This document shows, piece after piece, positions 7,599-15,379 of a stretch of 64,000 nucleotides of DNA. The notes beneath the pieces were generated by a model. The model saw only the letters and a list, made by a program, of their open reading frames with translations, was not told the DNA's origin and made no database searches. The DNA lies in the NCBI GenBank assembly GCA_024123915.1, contig CP099650.1:434001-498000 (forward strand). Reading direction: 5' to 3'. A program made the position numbers and the translations under genes. Position 1 is the first letter of the stretch. Each line of letters begins with the position of its first letter. This DNA is from Oxalobacteraceae bacterium OTU3CAMAD1. GTDB taxonomy: Bacteria; Pseudomonadota; Gammaproteobacteria; Burkholderiales; Burkholderiaceae_D.

Positions 7599-8807
7599 AT
7601 GAAACTCAAAGCTATCACCATCGCCGCCACCGCCGTCTGCGCGCTAGGCCTGTCCTTTGCCGCGCAAGCCCAGGTTTCCGGCGACACCATCAAGATCGGC
7701 ATGATCACCGACATGTCCGGCCTGTACACGGATATCGACGGCGCCGGCGGCGCCGAGGCCATCAAAATGGCGATTGCGGATGCCGGCGTCGTCCTCGCCG
7801 GCAAGAAGGTGGAGTTCATCTCCGCCGACCACCAGAACAAGGCAGACATCGCCGCCTCCAAGGCGCGCGAATGGTTCGACCAGCAGGGCGTCGACATGCT
7901 GATCGGCGGCACCAACTCCGGCGCCAACCTGGCCATGGCCAAGGTCGCCGCGGAAAAGAAAAAGGTCTTCATCTCGATCGGCGCCGGCTCGGCCCGCTTG
8001 ACCAATGAGGAGTGCACGCCTTACACCGTGCACTACGCCTACGACACGATCGCATTGGCGCGCGGCACCGGCGGCGCCATCGTCAAGCAGGGCGGCAAGA
8101 ACTGGTACTTCATGACCGCCGACTACGCCTTTGGCCAGTCGCTGGAAAAGGATACGTCGGACGTGGTCAAGGCCGCCGGCGGCAAGGTGATGGGTTCGGT
8201 CAAGCATCCATTGTCGGCGTCGGACTTCTCGTCCTTCCTGCTGCAGGCGCAGTCGTCGGGCGCGCAGATCCTCGGCCTGGCCAACGCCGGCGGCGACGCG
8301 ATCAACTCGATCAAGGCCGCCAACGAGTTTGGCATCACCAAGAAGATGAAACTGGCCGGCTTGCTGATCTTCATCAACGACGTCCACTCGCTTGGCCTGA
8401 ACCTGACGCAGGGCATGTACCTGACCGACGGCTGGTACTGGGACCAGAACCAGGAAACGCGCGATTGGTCGAAGCGCTACTTCGCCAAGATGAAGAAGTC
8501 GCCGTCGATGTTGCAGGCGGCCGACTACTCGGCCGCCGCCAACTACCTGAAAGCGGTCAAGGCCGTGGGTACGGACGACGCCGACAAGGTCATGGCCCAT
8601 CTGAAGGCCAACAAGATCAACGACATGTTCGCCAAGAATGGCGTGATCCGTCCGGACGGCCGCATGGTCCACGACATGTACCTGATGGAAGTGAAAAAGC
8701 CTTCGGAATCGAAATATCCGTGGGATTACTACAAGGTCGTGGCCACCATTCCGGGCGACCAGGCATACGCCACCAAGGCCGAAACCAAATGCAGCCTGTG
8801 GAAATAA
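7599..8807 (+). CDS. livK: ABC transporter periplasmic substrate-binding protein, LivK-like
   Basis: A 402-residue type I periplasmic binding protein. Residues 1-25 form a Sec signal peptide with cleavage after SFAAQA. The mature start TIKIGMITDMSGLY is typical of Leu/Ile/Val-type receptors, followed by two alpha/beta lobes. A conserved motif around GGTNSGANLAMAKVA and the C-terminal KCSLWK resemble receptors found beside alcohol- and acid-oxidising enzymes in betaproteobacteria, so the ligand need not be an amino acid. The start ATG has GGAGAC seven bases upstream. It is followed by a strong hairpin before the permease genes, which would favour excess receptor mRNA. Confidence 0.88.
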   Translation: MKLKAITIAATAVCALGLSFAAQAQVSGDTIKIGMITDMSGLYTDIDGAGGAEAIKMAIADAGVVLAGKKVEFISADHQNKADIAASKAREWFDQQGVDMLIGGTNSGANLAMAKVAAEKKKVFISIGAGSARLTNEECTPYTVHYAYDTIALARGTGGAIVKQGGKNWYFMTADYAFGQSLEKDTSDVVKAAGGKVMGSVKHPLSASDFSSFLLQAQSSGAQILGLANAGGDAINSIKAANEFGITKKMKLAGLLIFINDVHSLGLNLTQGMYLTDGWYWDQNQETRDWSKRYFAKMKKSPSMLQAADYSAAANYLKAVKAVGTDDADKVMAHLKANKINDMFAKNGVIRPDGRMVHDMYLMEVKKPSESKYPWDYYKVVATIPGDQAYATKAETKCSLWK

Positions 8808-8825
8808 GCTGAGTTGTGCACAGGG

Positions 8826-8860
8826 CCGGCGCAGCGCCACTCCGCGTGGCGAGGCGCCGG
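8826..8860 (+). other. Intercistronic stem-loop between receptor and permease genes
   Basis: CCGGCGC-agc-GCCAC-tccgc-GTGGC-gag-GCGCCGG: two stacked perfect stems forming a 35-base hairpin, 18 bases after the receptor stop. A C/T-rich stretch with repeated CTTGT follows (about 8861-8910), then the permease ATG at 8954. This fits an mRNA-stabilising or attenuating element that lowers expression of the downstream permeases. Confidence 0.6.
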
Positions 8861-8953
8861 TCCGTTCCTTGTGTTCGTTCTTGTTCTTGTCCTTGTTTTT
8901 GTCCTCGTACTCCGCCTCGCCGTCCGGCCAGGTGCTCTTTAGACTGTGATCTC

Positions 8954-9838
8954 ATGGAAATTTTCGGCTATCCCTTGAGCGTATGGATGAGCCAGCTGCT
9001 GCTGGGGCTGGTGAACGGCTCCTTCTACGCGATGCTGTCACTCGGCCTGGCCGTCATCTTTGGCCTTCTCAACGTTATTAACTTTTCCCACGGCGCCCTG
9101 TACATGATGGGTGCCTTCGTGGCTTGGATGGGGATGACTTATTTCGGTCTGAACTATTGGACCATGCTGCTGCTGGCGCCGCTGATCATCGGCGTGTTCG
9201 GCATCGTTATCGAAAAGACCATGCTGCGCCACCTGTACAAGCTCGATCATTTATACGGCTTGCTGCTGACTTTTGGCATCACCTTGCTGATCGAGGGCGT
9301 GTTCCGCTCCTTCTACGGCGTCTCGGGTCAGCCGTTCCAGGTACCCGACGCGCTGGCAGGCGCCACCGACCTCGGCTTCATGGTGATGCCGAACTACCGC
9401 GCCTGGGTGGTCGTGGCGTCCGTTGTCGTCTGCCTGGCCACCTGGTACGTGATCGAAAAGACCAAACTGGGCGCCTATTTGCGCGCCGGCACCGAGAATC
9501 CGAAGCTGGTGGAAGCGTTCGGCATCAACGTGCCGCTGATGGTCACGCTCACCTACGGCTTCGGCGTCGCTTTGGCGGGCTTTGCAGGGGTGCTGGCGGC
9601 CCCGATCATCCAGGTGCAGCCCCTGATGGGTCAGAACCTGATTATCGTCGTATTCGCCGTTGTGGTGATCGGGGGCATGGGGTCGATCATGGGTTCGATT
9701 CTCACCGGTCTCGGCCTGGGCGTGATCGAAGGCTTGACCAAGGTCGTGTATGCGCCGTTTTCGTCGACGGTCGTGTTCCTCGTGATGGTGGTCGTGCTGC
9801 TGATCCGTCCCGCTGGTTTGTTCGGTAAAGAAAAATAG
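8954..9838 (+). CDS. livH: ABC transporter permease, LivH-like
   Basis: A 294-residue inner-membrane permease with eight or so hydrophobic segments. The N-terminal LVNGSFYAMLSLGLAVIFG and VINFSHGALYMMGAF are hallmark LivH motifs. The late GGMGSIMGSILTGLGLGVIEG is the cytoplasmic loop region that contacts the ATPases. I chose ATG 8954 because the upstream in-frame stretch (8816-8953) encodes a Cys/Arg/Pro-rich sequence unlike any permease and contains the intercistronic hairpin. Its stop is eight bases before the LivM-like gene, with GGAGG overlapping the end. Confidence 0.9.
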   Translation: MEIFGYPLSVWMSQLLLGLVNGSFYAMLSLGLAVIFGLLNVINFSHGALYMMGAFVAWMGMTYFGLNYWTMLLLAPLIIGVFGIVIEKTMLRHLYKLDHLYGLLLTFGITLLIEGVFRSFYGVSGQPFQVPDALAGATDLGFMVMPNYRAWVVVASVVVCLATWYVIEKTKLGAYLRAGTENPKLVEAFGINVPLMVTLTYGFGVALAGFAGVLAAPIIQVQPLMGQNLIIVVFAVVVIGGMGSIMGSILTGLGLGVIEGLTKVVYAPFSSTVVFLVMVVVLLIRPAGLFGKEK

Positions 9839-9846
9839 GAGGGACG

Positions 9847-10821
9847 ATGGACAAGAAAATTGGTTATACGATCGCTTTGGCAATTGCCCTGGCGGCGCCG
9901 TTCGTCGGCTATCCGGTGTTCCTCGCCAAGCTGCTGTGCTTTGTGCTGTTCGCCTGCGCCTTCAACCTGCTGATCGGCTTCACCGGCCTGCTGTCGTTCG
10001 GCCACGCCGCCTTCTTCGGCGGCGCCGGCTATGTGACCGGCAATGCGCTCAAGGTGTGGGGCTGGCCGTCCGAGCTGGGCATCCTGGCCGGCGTCGTCGG
10101 CGCCGCCTTGCTCGGCCTGGTGATGGGCGGCCTGGCGATCCGTCGCCAAGGCATTTACTTCTCGATGATCACCCTGGCGCTGGCGCAGATGGTGTTCTTC
10201 GGCGCCCTCAGCGCCGGCGAGTTCACCGGCGGCGAGGACGGCCTGCAAGGCGTTCCACGTGGAAAACTGCTGGGCATGATCGACTTGTCCAACGACACCA
10301 CGTTGTACTTCTTCGTGCTGGCCATCGCCGTGCTGGCGTTCGCGCTGATCGTGCGCATCGTCCACTCGCCGTTCGGCCAGGTGCTCAAGGCGATCAAGGA
10401 AAACGAACCGCGCGCCATCTCGCTGGGCTATGACGTCGACAAGTACAAGCTGCTGGCTTTCGTGCTGTCGGCCGCGCTGGCCGGTCTGGCAGGCGGCACC
10501 AAGGTGCTGGTGCAGGGCTTCGAGACCCTGACCGACGTCCACTGGACCATGTCGGGCCTGGTGATCCTGATGACCTTGGTGGGCGGCATGGGCACCCTGG
10601 CCGGTCCTATTCTGGGCGCGGTGATCATCATCATGCTGGAAAACAAACTGGGCGACTGGGGCATCTACCTGACCCAGGTCACCGGCATCGAATGGTTCAA
10701 CACCATCGGCGAAGCCGTGACCATGGTGATCGGCCTGATCTTCATCGTTTGCGTGTTGTTATTCCGCCGCGGAATCATCGGCGAAATTGTCGCCAAGCTC
10801 GGCAATAAGAAGCCTGCATGA
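9847..10821 (+). CDS. livM: ABC transporter permease, LivM-like
   Basis: A 324-residue membrane permease, the second channel subunit of the importer. FNLLIGFTGLLSFGHAAFFG is the hallmark LivM motif; LVGGMGTLAGPILGAV is the ATPase-contact loop. Last gene of the operon, closed by a strong terminator. The coding sequence contains a 14-of-16 match to the parS sites at 15.2 kb (10251-10266), encoding Val-Pro-Arg-Gly-Lys. Confidence 0.9.
   Translation: MDKKIGYTIALAIALAAPFVGYPVFLAKLLCFVLFACAFNLLIGFTGLLSFGHAAFFGGAGYVTGNALKVWGWPSELGILAGVVGAALLGLVMGGLAIRRQGIYFSMITLALAQMVFFGALSAGEFTGGEDGLQGVPRGKLLGMIDLSNDTTLYFFVLAIAVLAFALIVRIVHSPFGQVLKAIKENEPRAISLGYDVDKYKLLAFVLSAALAGLAGGTKVLVQGFETLTDVHWTMSGLVILMTLVGGMGTLAGPILGAVIIIMLENKLGDWGIYLTQVTGIEWFNTIGEAVTMVIGLIFIVCVLLFRRGIIGEIVAKLGNKKPA
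10251..10266. promoter_or_regulatory. Candidate third parS site inside livM
   Basis: CGTTCCACGTGGAAAA matches TGTTCCACGTGGAACA at 14 of 16 positions, with the inner 13 bases GTTCCACGTGGAA intact. ParB could bind here, 5 kb from the two full parS sites and about 7 kb from the origin-like region. Confidence 0.5.
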
Positions 10822-10830
10822 TCTAGCACA

Positions 10831-10860
10831 GACGCCGGGCGTTCTGCCCGGCGTCCTTTT
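10831..10860 (+). terminator. Terminator of the first liv operon
   Basis: Perfect 10-bp stem GACGCCGGGC / GCCCGGCGTC with a GTTCT loop, followed by CTTTT, nine bases after the LivM stop. Confidence 0.9.
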
Positions 10861-10951
10861 CAAATCGAGAGTAAATTTTTTTATCCGGCCTCGGGCCGGA
10901 TTGGGGGTAGTCCGTCTGTTGCTTTGAGTCTTACTGGAAGAAGAGGATGAC

Positions 10952-13009
10952 ATGCATACGAAGAAAATCACGCTGGCGCTGGCCGGCATCGCATTGACCG
11001 CTTGCGGCCATCACCACGATGAGCCCGAAATCATCAACGAGCGTCCGAGTTATCTCGGCACCATCACCGCGAAAACCTACGACGGCGTCAGCGACGATTT
11101 GCTGACCGCCGGCCTGGGGGCGACCGGTCTGGCCGGTGCGCTGCCGGCTTACGCAGACCCCCTGAACCCGACCCCGGCCGAACTGCGCCGCAACGCCATC
11201 TACGCCAACTACCGCGCCATCCAGGACATCAGCTCGGCCGCCGGCTACGGCAGGCTGTACGGCCCGAATGTGGACGTCAACGGCACGCCGACGACCAGCG
11301 AGGGCAAGATCGCAGGCAGCGAGTTCATCGCCTACGCCGACGACGGCAGCGGCAACAAGAATGTCACCCTGATGGTGCAAATACCGGCCAGCTTCGACGC
11401 CAACAATCCCTGCATCATCACGGGCGCGTCGAGCGGTTCGCGCGGCGTCTACGGAGCCATCGGCACGTCCGGCGAGTGGGGCCTGAAGAACAAGTGCGCG
11501 GTCGCCTACAGCGACAAGGGCTCGGGCACCGGCCTCTACACGTTCGACGACGACAGCGTGAACCTGCAAAACGGCGTGCGGGCCACGCGCACGGCGGCAG
11601 GCAAGAACTCCAACTTCACGCCGATACTGAGCGACGCCGACCGCGCGGCCTTCGCCGCCACCAAGCCCGGACGCATCGCTTTCAAGCACGCCCACTCGCA
11701 ACAGAATCCGGAAAAGGACTGGGGCAACCACACCTTGCAGGCGGTCGAGTTCGCGTTCTACATGCTGAACGAGCAGTATGGCCGCTACGCCCGGGACAAC
11801 ACGCGCCATGTGGTGCGCTTCACGCCGACCAACACGATCACGATCGGGTCCAGCATCTCCAACGGCGCCGCTTCGGCCTTGCTGGCGGCCGAGCAGGACA
11901 CCAAGGGCTTGATCGACGGCGTGGCCGCCAACGAACCGCAGATCCAGCCGCGCACCGCGACCGGCTACTCGATCCGCCAGAACGGTGTGCCGGTGACGGG
12001 GCAGGGCAAGTGGCTGATCGATTACTCCACCTATGCCGCGCTATACCAGCCGTGCATCGCCTCCACGGCGGCGGCGCCCGGCCGCTGCACGGCGCTGGTC
12101 GCCAAGGGCTTGTTGACCGGCGCGGACCTTGCGGCGCAGCAGGAGGACGCCCGCGCGCGGTTGAGGGCTTACGGCTGGCTGCCTGATTCCGACGTGCTGC
12201 AGGCCTCGCACGCGCTGACGACGGTGCTGGTGGCCGTGACCTACGCCAACGCCTATGGCCGCTTCTCGGTGACCGACCAGCTGTGCGGATTCACGTTCGC
12301 GCCGACCGACGCGACCGGTTCGCCGGTGCCGTTCACGCCGGCGCAGCGCGCCACCAGTTTCGCCACCCAGAACGGCATCATCGGCACGCCGATCTACGAG
12401 GCGTCGGTGGGCGGACCGCGCGCGTACAACCTTGGCGTATCGCCGAGCACTAATCTGGCCGACCAATCGCTCGACGGCTTCCTGTGCCTGCGCGCGCTGG
12501 CGACCGGCATCGATCCGGTCAACGGCAACGCGCTGACCGGCACCTTGGCGGAGCAGAGCGCACGCGTGCGTTCCGGCGCGGCCGAGTTGCTGGCGACCGG
12601 CAATCTGCATGGCAAACCTGCGATCATCGCCGCCGGCCGCAGCGACACGTTGATGGTGGTGAATTTCAATTCGCGCGCTTACCTGGGCTTGAATGCCCTG
12701 GCCGAAGGGCCATCGAGCAAGCTGCGCTACATCGAGGTGTTGAACGCCAACCACTTCGACGCCTTCACCAGCGTCTTCCCGCAGAACATCGTGCCGCTGC
12801 ACATCTATCTGTTCCGCGCGCTAGATGCAATGATGGCCCACCTGCGCAACCCGAGCGTTCCGCTGCCACCGTCGCAGGTGGTGCGCACGGTGACGCGGCC
12901 GGACGCGACCACGCCGATGACCGTGGCCAACGTGCCGCCGTTCGTGCAGGCGCCCGCACCGGGCAACCTGATCAACGTCAGCGGCACGACGGTGGATGTT
13001 CCTCAGTAA
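10952..13009 (+). CDS. D-(-)-3-hydroxybutyrate oligomer hydrolase, predicted lipoprotein
   Basis: A 685-residue protein matching the 3HB-oligomer hydrolase family, which cleaves soluble 3-hydroxybutyrate oligomers released from PHB to monomer. The N-terminus is a lipoprotein signal with lipobox LTAC (Cys18), so it is probably membrane anchored in the periplasm or outer membrane; other family members are described as extracellular or intracellular. The catalytic Ser lies in the GSSISNGAAS segment (about residues 297-306). The length is typical of the family. A GAAGAGGA ribosome binding site precedes the ATG. Two other PHB-depolymerase-type genes are in the window (42982-44091 and 52679-54034). 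Confidence 0.85.
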   Translation: MHTKKITLALAGIALTACGHHHDEPEIINERPSYLGTITAKTYDGVSDDLLTAGLGATGLAGALPAYADPLNPTPAELRRNAIYANYRAIQDISSAAGYGRLYGPNVDVNGTPTTSEGKIAGSEFIAYADDGSGNKNVTLMVQIPASFDANNPCIITGASSGSRGVYGAIGTSGEWGLKNKCAVAYSDKGSGTGLYTFDDDSVNLQNGVRATRTAAGKNSNFTPILSDADRAAFAATKPGRIAFKHAHSQQNPEKDWGNHTLQAVEFAFYMLNEQYGRYARDNTRHVVRFTPTNTITIGSSISNGAASALLAAEQDTKGLIDGVAANEPQIQPRTATGYSIRQNGVPVTGQGKWLIDYSTYAALYQPCIASTAAAPGRCTALVAKGLLTGADLAAQQEDARARLRAYGWLPDSDVLQASHALTTVLVAVTYANAYGRFSVTDQLCGFTFAPTDATGSPVPFTPAQRATSFATQNGIIGTPIYEASVGGPRAYNLGVSPSTNLADQSLDGFLCLRALATGIDPVNGNALTGTLAEQSARVRSGAAELLATGNLHGKPAIIAAGRSDTLMVVNFNSRAYLGLNALAEGPSSKLRYIEVLNANHFDAFTSVFPQNIVPLHIYLFRALDAMMAHLRNPSVPLPPSQVVRTVTRPDATTPMTVANVPPFVQAPAPGNLINVSGTTVDVPQ

Positions 13010-13033
13010 GGTTGTTGTTGAAAGCGGCTGCGT

Positions 13034-14200
13034 TTAGAAGGCGGCCGCATAAATCGCCCTCGCATCGTCGCGCGTGACGGTGCGGGGGTTGTTCCCCAAC
13101 AGACGGGTCTGGAGCATGGCGTCATCCGCCAGTTGATCCAGATCCGTTTCCTTTATGCCGACCTGCTGCAAGGTCCGCTCTATCCCCGTGATGGCGGCTA
13201 TTTGTTGCATCGCAACAACCAGGGCTTCCGCGCGCGCCTCCGCACTGCCGCTTGCTTCCGGCACGACGATCTCCGCCAGCTCCGCATACAGGCCCGCCGC
13301 CGCCGGCAGGTTGAAGCGCAGCACGTGCGGCAGCACCAGCGAATTCGACAAGCCGTGTGGCACGTGGAACGTGCCGCCGATCGGATAGGCGAGGGCGTGC
13401 ACCGCCGCCACCGGAGCGTTGGAGAATGCCTGTCCCGCCAGCATCGCCCCCAACAGCATGGCCTGACGTGCGGCCAGATTGCGGCCGTTCTCGCAAGCGG
13501 GAATCAGGTTGGCCGACAGCAGACCCAACGCTTTGCGCGCCAGGATGTCCGACAGCGGGTTCTTTTTGTGGCGGCTGGTGTAGGCCTCGATTGCGTGGAC
13601 CATGGCGTCGATGCCGGTCGCTGCGGTGACCAGCGGCGGCAAGCCCAGGGTCAGTTCGGCATCGAGCAGGGCCATGTCGGCGTACAACTGCGGAGCGACG
13701 ACGCCCATCTTGGTGGTGGCGCCGGTGGTGACGATGGCGATGTTGGTCACCTCGGAACCGGTGCCGGCGGTGGTGGGGATCTGCACCAGCGGCAGGCGGC
13801 TGCCCTTGACGTTGCCGATGCCGTAGATGGCGCCGATCTCCTGGTCGCCGCCGGCCAGCACGGCGATGAGTTTGGCGACGTCCATCGAGCTGCCGCCGCC
13901 CAGGCCGATGACAATGTCGCTGCGATGTTGGCGTGCCGCGCCGACGGCTTCGAGGACGATCTGCTCGGGCGGGTCGGCGACGACGTTGGAGTAGATGCTG
14001 ACGTCGATGCCGGCCGTCTGCAGGCTGGCGGCGGGGGCGTCCACCAGTCCGGTTTTGAGGAAGCCGGGATCGGTGACGAGCAGGGCGCGTTTGACGGTGG
14101 GGAAGCGTTGGGCGATGTGCTCACCGAGTTTGTTTGCGGCGCCCAGTTCGGAGACGATGTGGGCGACGGTGCTGAAATTGAATGCCGGGAAATCGTTCAT
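13034..14200 (-). CDS. Iron-containing alcohol dehydrogenase
   Basis: A 388-residue group III (Fe-dependent) alcohol dehydrogenase that interconverts alcohols and aldehydes with NAD(P). Visible are GLGGGSSMDVAK (nucleotide binding), TTAGTGSEVT, and the metal-ligand region AVHALAYPIGGTFHVPHG. I chose the ATG giving MNDFPAF; an upstream ATG 57 bases earlier adds a sequence with no family similarity. It is convergent with the oligomer hydrolase (24-base gap), so the two are not an operon. Substrate is unknown; gamma-hydroxybutyrate and short diols are possible from the family. Confidence 0.87.
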   Translation of the reverse strand: MNDFPAFNFSTVAHIVSELGAANKLGEHIAQRFPTVKRALLVTDPGFLKTGLVDAPAASLQTAGIDVSIYSNVVADPPEQIVLEAVGAARQHRSDIVIGLGGGSSMDVAKLIAVLAGGDQEIGAIYGIGNVKGSRLPLVQIPTTAGTGSEVTNIAIVTTGATTKMGVVAPQLYADMALLDAELTLGLPPLVTAATGIDAMVHAIEAYTSRHKKNPLSDILARKALGLLSANLIPACENGRNLAARQAMLLGAMLAGQAFSNAPVAAVHALAYPIGGTFHVPHGLSNSLVLPHVLRFNLPAAAGLYAELAEIVVPEASGSAEARAEALVVAMQQIAAITGIERTLQQVGIKETDLDQLADDAMLQTRLLGNNPRTVTRDDARAIYAAAF

Positions 14201-14222
14201 GGTTGTGGTCCGTGACGTGGTG

Positions 14223-14238
14223 GATTTCACGTGGAAGC
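14223..14238. promoter_or_regulatory. Weak parS-like site
   Basis: GATTTCACGTGGAAGC keeps the inner 12 bases TTTCACGTGGAA of the parS site at 15264-15279 but differs at both ends (12 of 16). It lies just upstream of the alcohol dehydrogenase start, so it could also be an unrelated E-box-like palindrome. Confidence 0.3.
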
Positions 14239-14304
14239 TTACATGATGGCAGGGCACTTTGGGAGACGTGGGGTATGTCGGCTTTAACCCGCACTACGGT
14301 CGGA

Positions 14305-14334
14305 GGGGTCGTACCCCGTATGGGGTACGACCCC
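14305..14334. repeat. REP-like palindromic repeat, family B
   Basis: GGGGTCGTACCCC-gtat-GGGGTACGACCCC, a 13-bp perfect hairpin stem. The left flank AACCCGCACT resembles that of the copy at 41428-41455. A related element with GGTCGGACC instead of GGTCGTACC is at 19791-19817. It lies between two divergently transcribed genes. Confidence 0.8.
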
Positions 14335-14426
14335 GGGGGCTTGCGCTTTGCGGGGTGGATGCGCCAACGCAACGACCTCAACTTCTTCCGTACAATGTGG
14401 CTTTTGCGAGTTGGGATATACGGGTC

Positions 14427-15191
14427 ATGGTTGAGTATGCGGTGTTGGGTGTGGCGGCGTTCAGCGCCGGGTTGGTGGACGCGGTGGTCGGTGGCGGGGG
14501 ACTGATACAGCTGCCAGCGATGTTTTCGATATTTCCCAACATGGCGCCGGCCACGATCATCGGCACCAACAAGCTGGCCAGTATCGCCGGCACCAGCGTT
14601 GCGGCGGTCAGCTACGCGCGTCGTGTCGCCATCGCCTGGACAGTCGCCGCCCCGGCCGCCTTCGCCGCGCTGGTCTTCTCCTTCTTCGGCGCCTATACCG
14701 TCACCAAGGTTTCGCCTGACTTCTTCCGCACAGTGCTGCCGGTCGTGCTGCTTGCCGTGGCCATCTACACCTTCGCCAAGAAGGACTTCGGTAGCGTGCA
14801 CGCGCCACTGCATACCGGCCGAAAGGAGCAGACGCTGGCGCTGCTGATCGGTTCCGGCATTGGGTTCTACGACGGCTTCTTCGGACCCGGCACCGGCAGC
14901 TTCCTGGTGTTCCTGTTCGTGCGGATCTTCGGCTTCGACTTCCTCGGCGCGTCAGCCGTAGCCAAGATTGTCAACGTTGCCTGCAACCTCTCGGCACTGG
15001 TGTGGTTTGGTTACAGCGGCCACCTGATCTGGCAACTGGGCGCCATGATGGCCGTGTGCCAAGTGGCCGGCTCGATCATCGGCACCGCGCTGGCCATGAA
15101 ACATGGCAGTGGATTTGTCCGCAAACTGTTCCTGGTGGTAGTGTCCATATTGATAGTGAAGACCAGTTACGACTCCTGGATACGTTGGTAG
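14427..15191 (+). CDS. TSUP (TauE/SafE) family membrane permease
   Basis: A 254-residue integral membrane protein with about eight transmembrane segments. It carries the family's repeated G-D-P-like motifs: FSAGLVDAVVGGGGLIQLPA near the N-terminus and GFYDGFFGPGTGSFLVF in the second half. Members export or import sulfite, sulfoacetate and other organic anions; the substrate here is unknown. ATG 14427 is chosen because the longer in-frame extension runs through the family B palindrome and is not hydrophobic. It is followed immediately by the two parS sites. Confidence 0.87.
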   Translation: MVEYAVLGVAAFSAGLVDAVVGGGGLIQLPAMFSIFPNMAPATIIGTNKLASIAGTSVAAVSYARRVAIAWTVAAPAAFAALVFSFFGAYTVTKVSPDFFRTVLPVVLLAVAIYTFAKKDFGSVHAPLHTGRKEQTLALLIGSGIGFYDGFFGPGTGSFLVFLFVRIFGFDFLGASAVAKIVNVACNLSALVWFGYSGHLIWQLGAMMAVCQVAGSIIGTALAMKHGSGFVRKLFLVVVSILIVKTSYDSWIRW

Positions 15192-15193
15192 AT

Positions 15194-15209
15194 TGTTCCA
15201 CGTGGAACA
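15194..15209. promoter_or_regulatory. parS: parS centromere site 1
   Basis: TGTTCCACGTGGAACA, a perfect 16-bp palindrome matching the bacterial parS consensus TGTTTCACGTGAAACA in its core. ParB (encoded at 18892) would load here as a CTP-dependent clamp. It lies two bases after the TSUP gene stop. Confidence 0.92.
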
Positions 15210-15224
15210 GTGGAGACCACAAAG

Positions 15225-15260
15225 GGGATGCTTGTTTGATGACAAGCATCCCTTTTTTTT
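15225..15260 (+). terminator. Rho-independent terminator between the two parS sites
   Basis: Perfect 11-bp stem GGGATGCTTGT / ACAAGCATCCC with a 6-base loop and a run of eight T. It closes the TSUP gene and insulates mnmG. Confidence 0.92.
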
Positions 15261-15263
15261 CAT

Positions 15264-15279
15264 TGTTTCACGTGGAACA
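15264..15279. promoter_or_regulatory. parS: parS centromere site 2
   Basis: TGTTTCACGTGGAACA differs from parS site 1 at one base. The centres are 70 bases apart, with a terminator in between. Two closely spaced sites near parAB are typical of a chromosomal centromere. Confidence 0.92.
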
Positions 15280-15379
15280 ATGATGCCAATCAGACGAAAA
15301 TATTTTGCCTAAAAAAGTCGCAGCTCCCAAAAGACTTTATAATCGGTGCTTGATCCCTTCGCTTTTACCCAATTCCATC

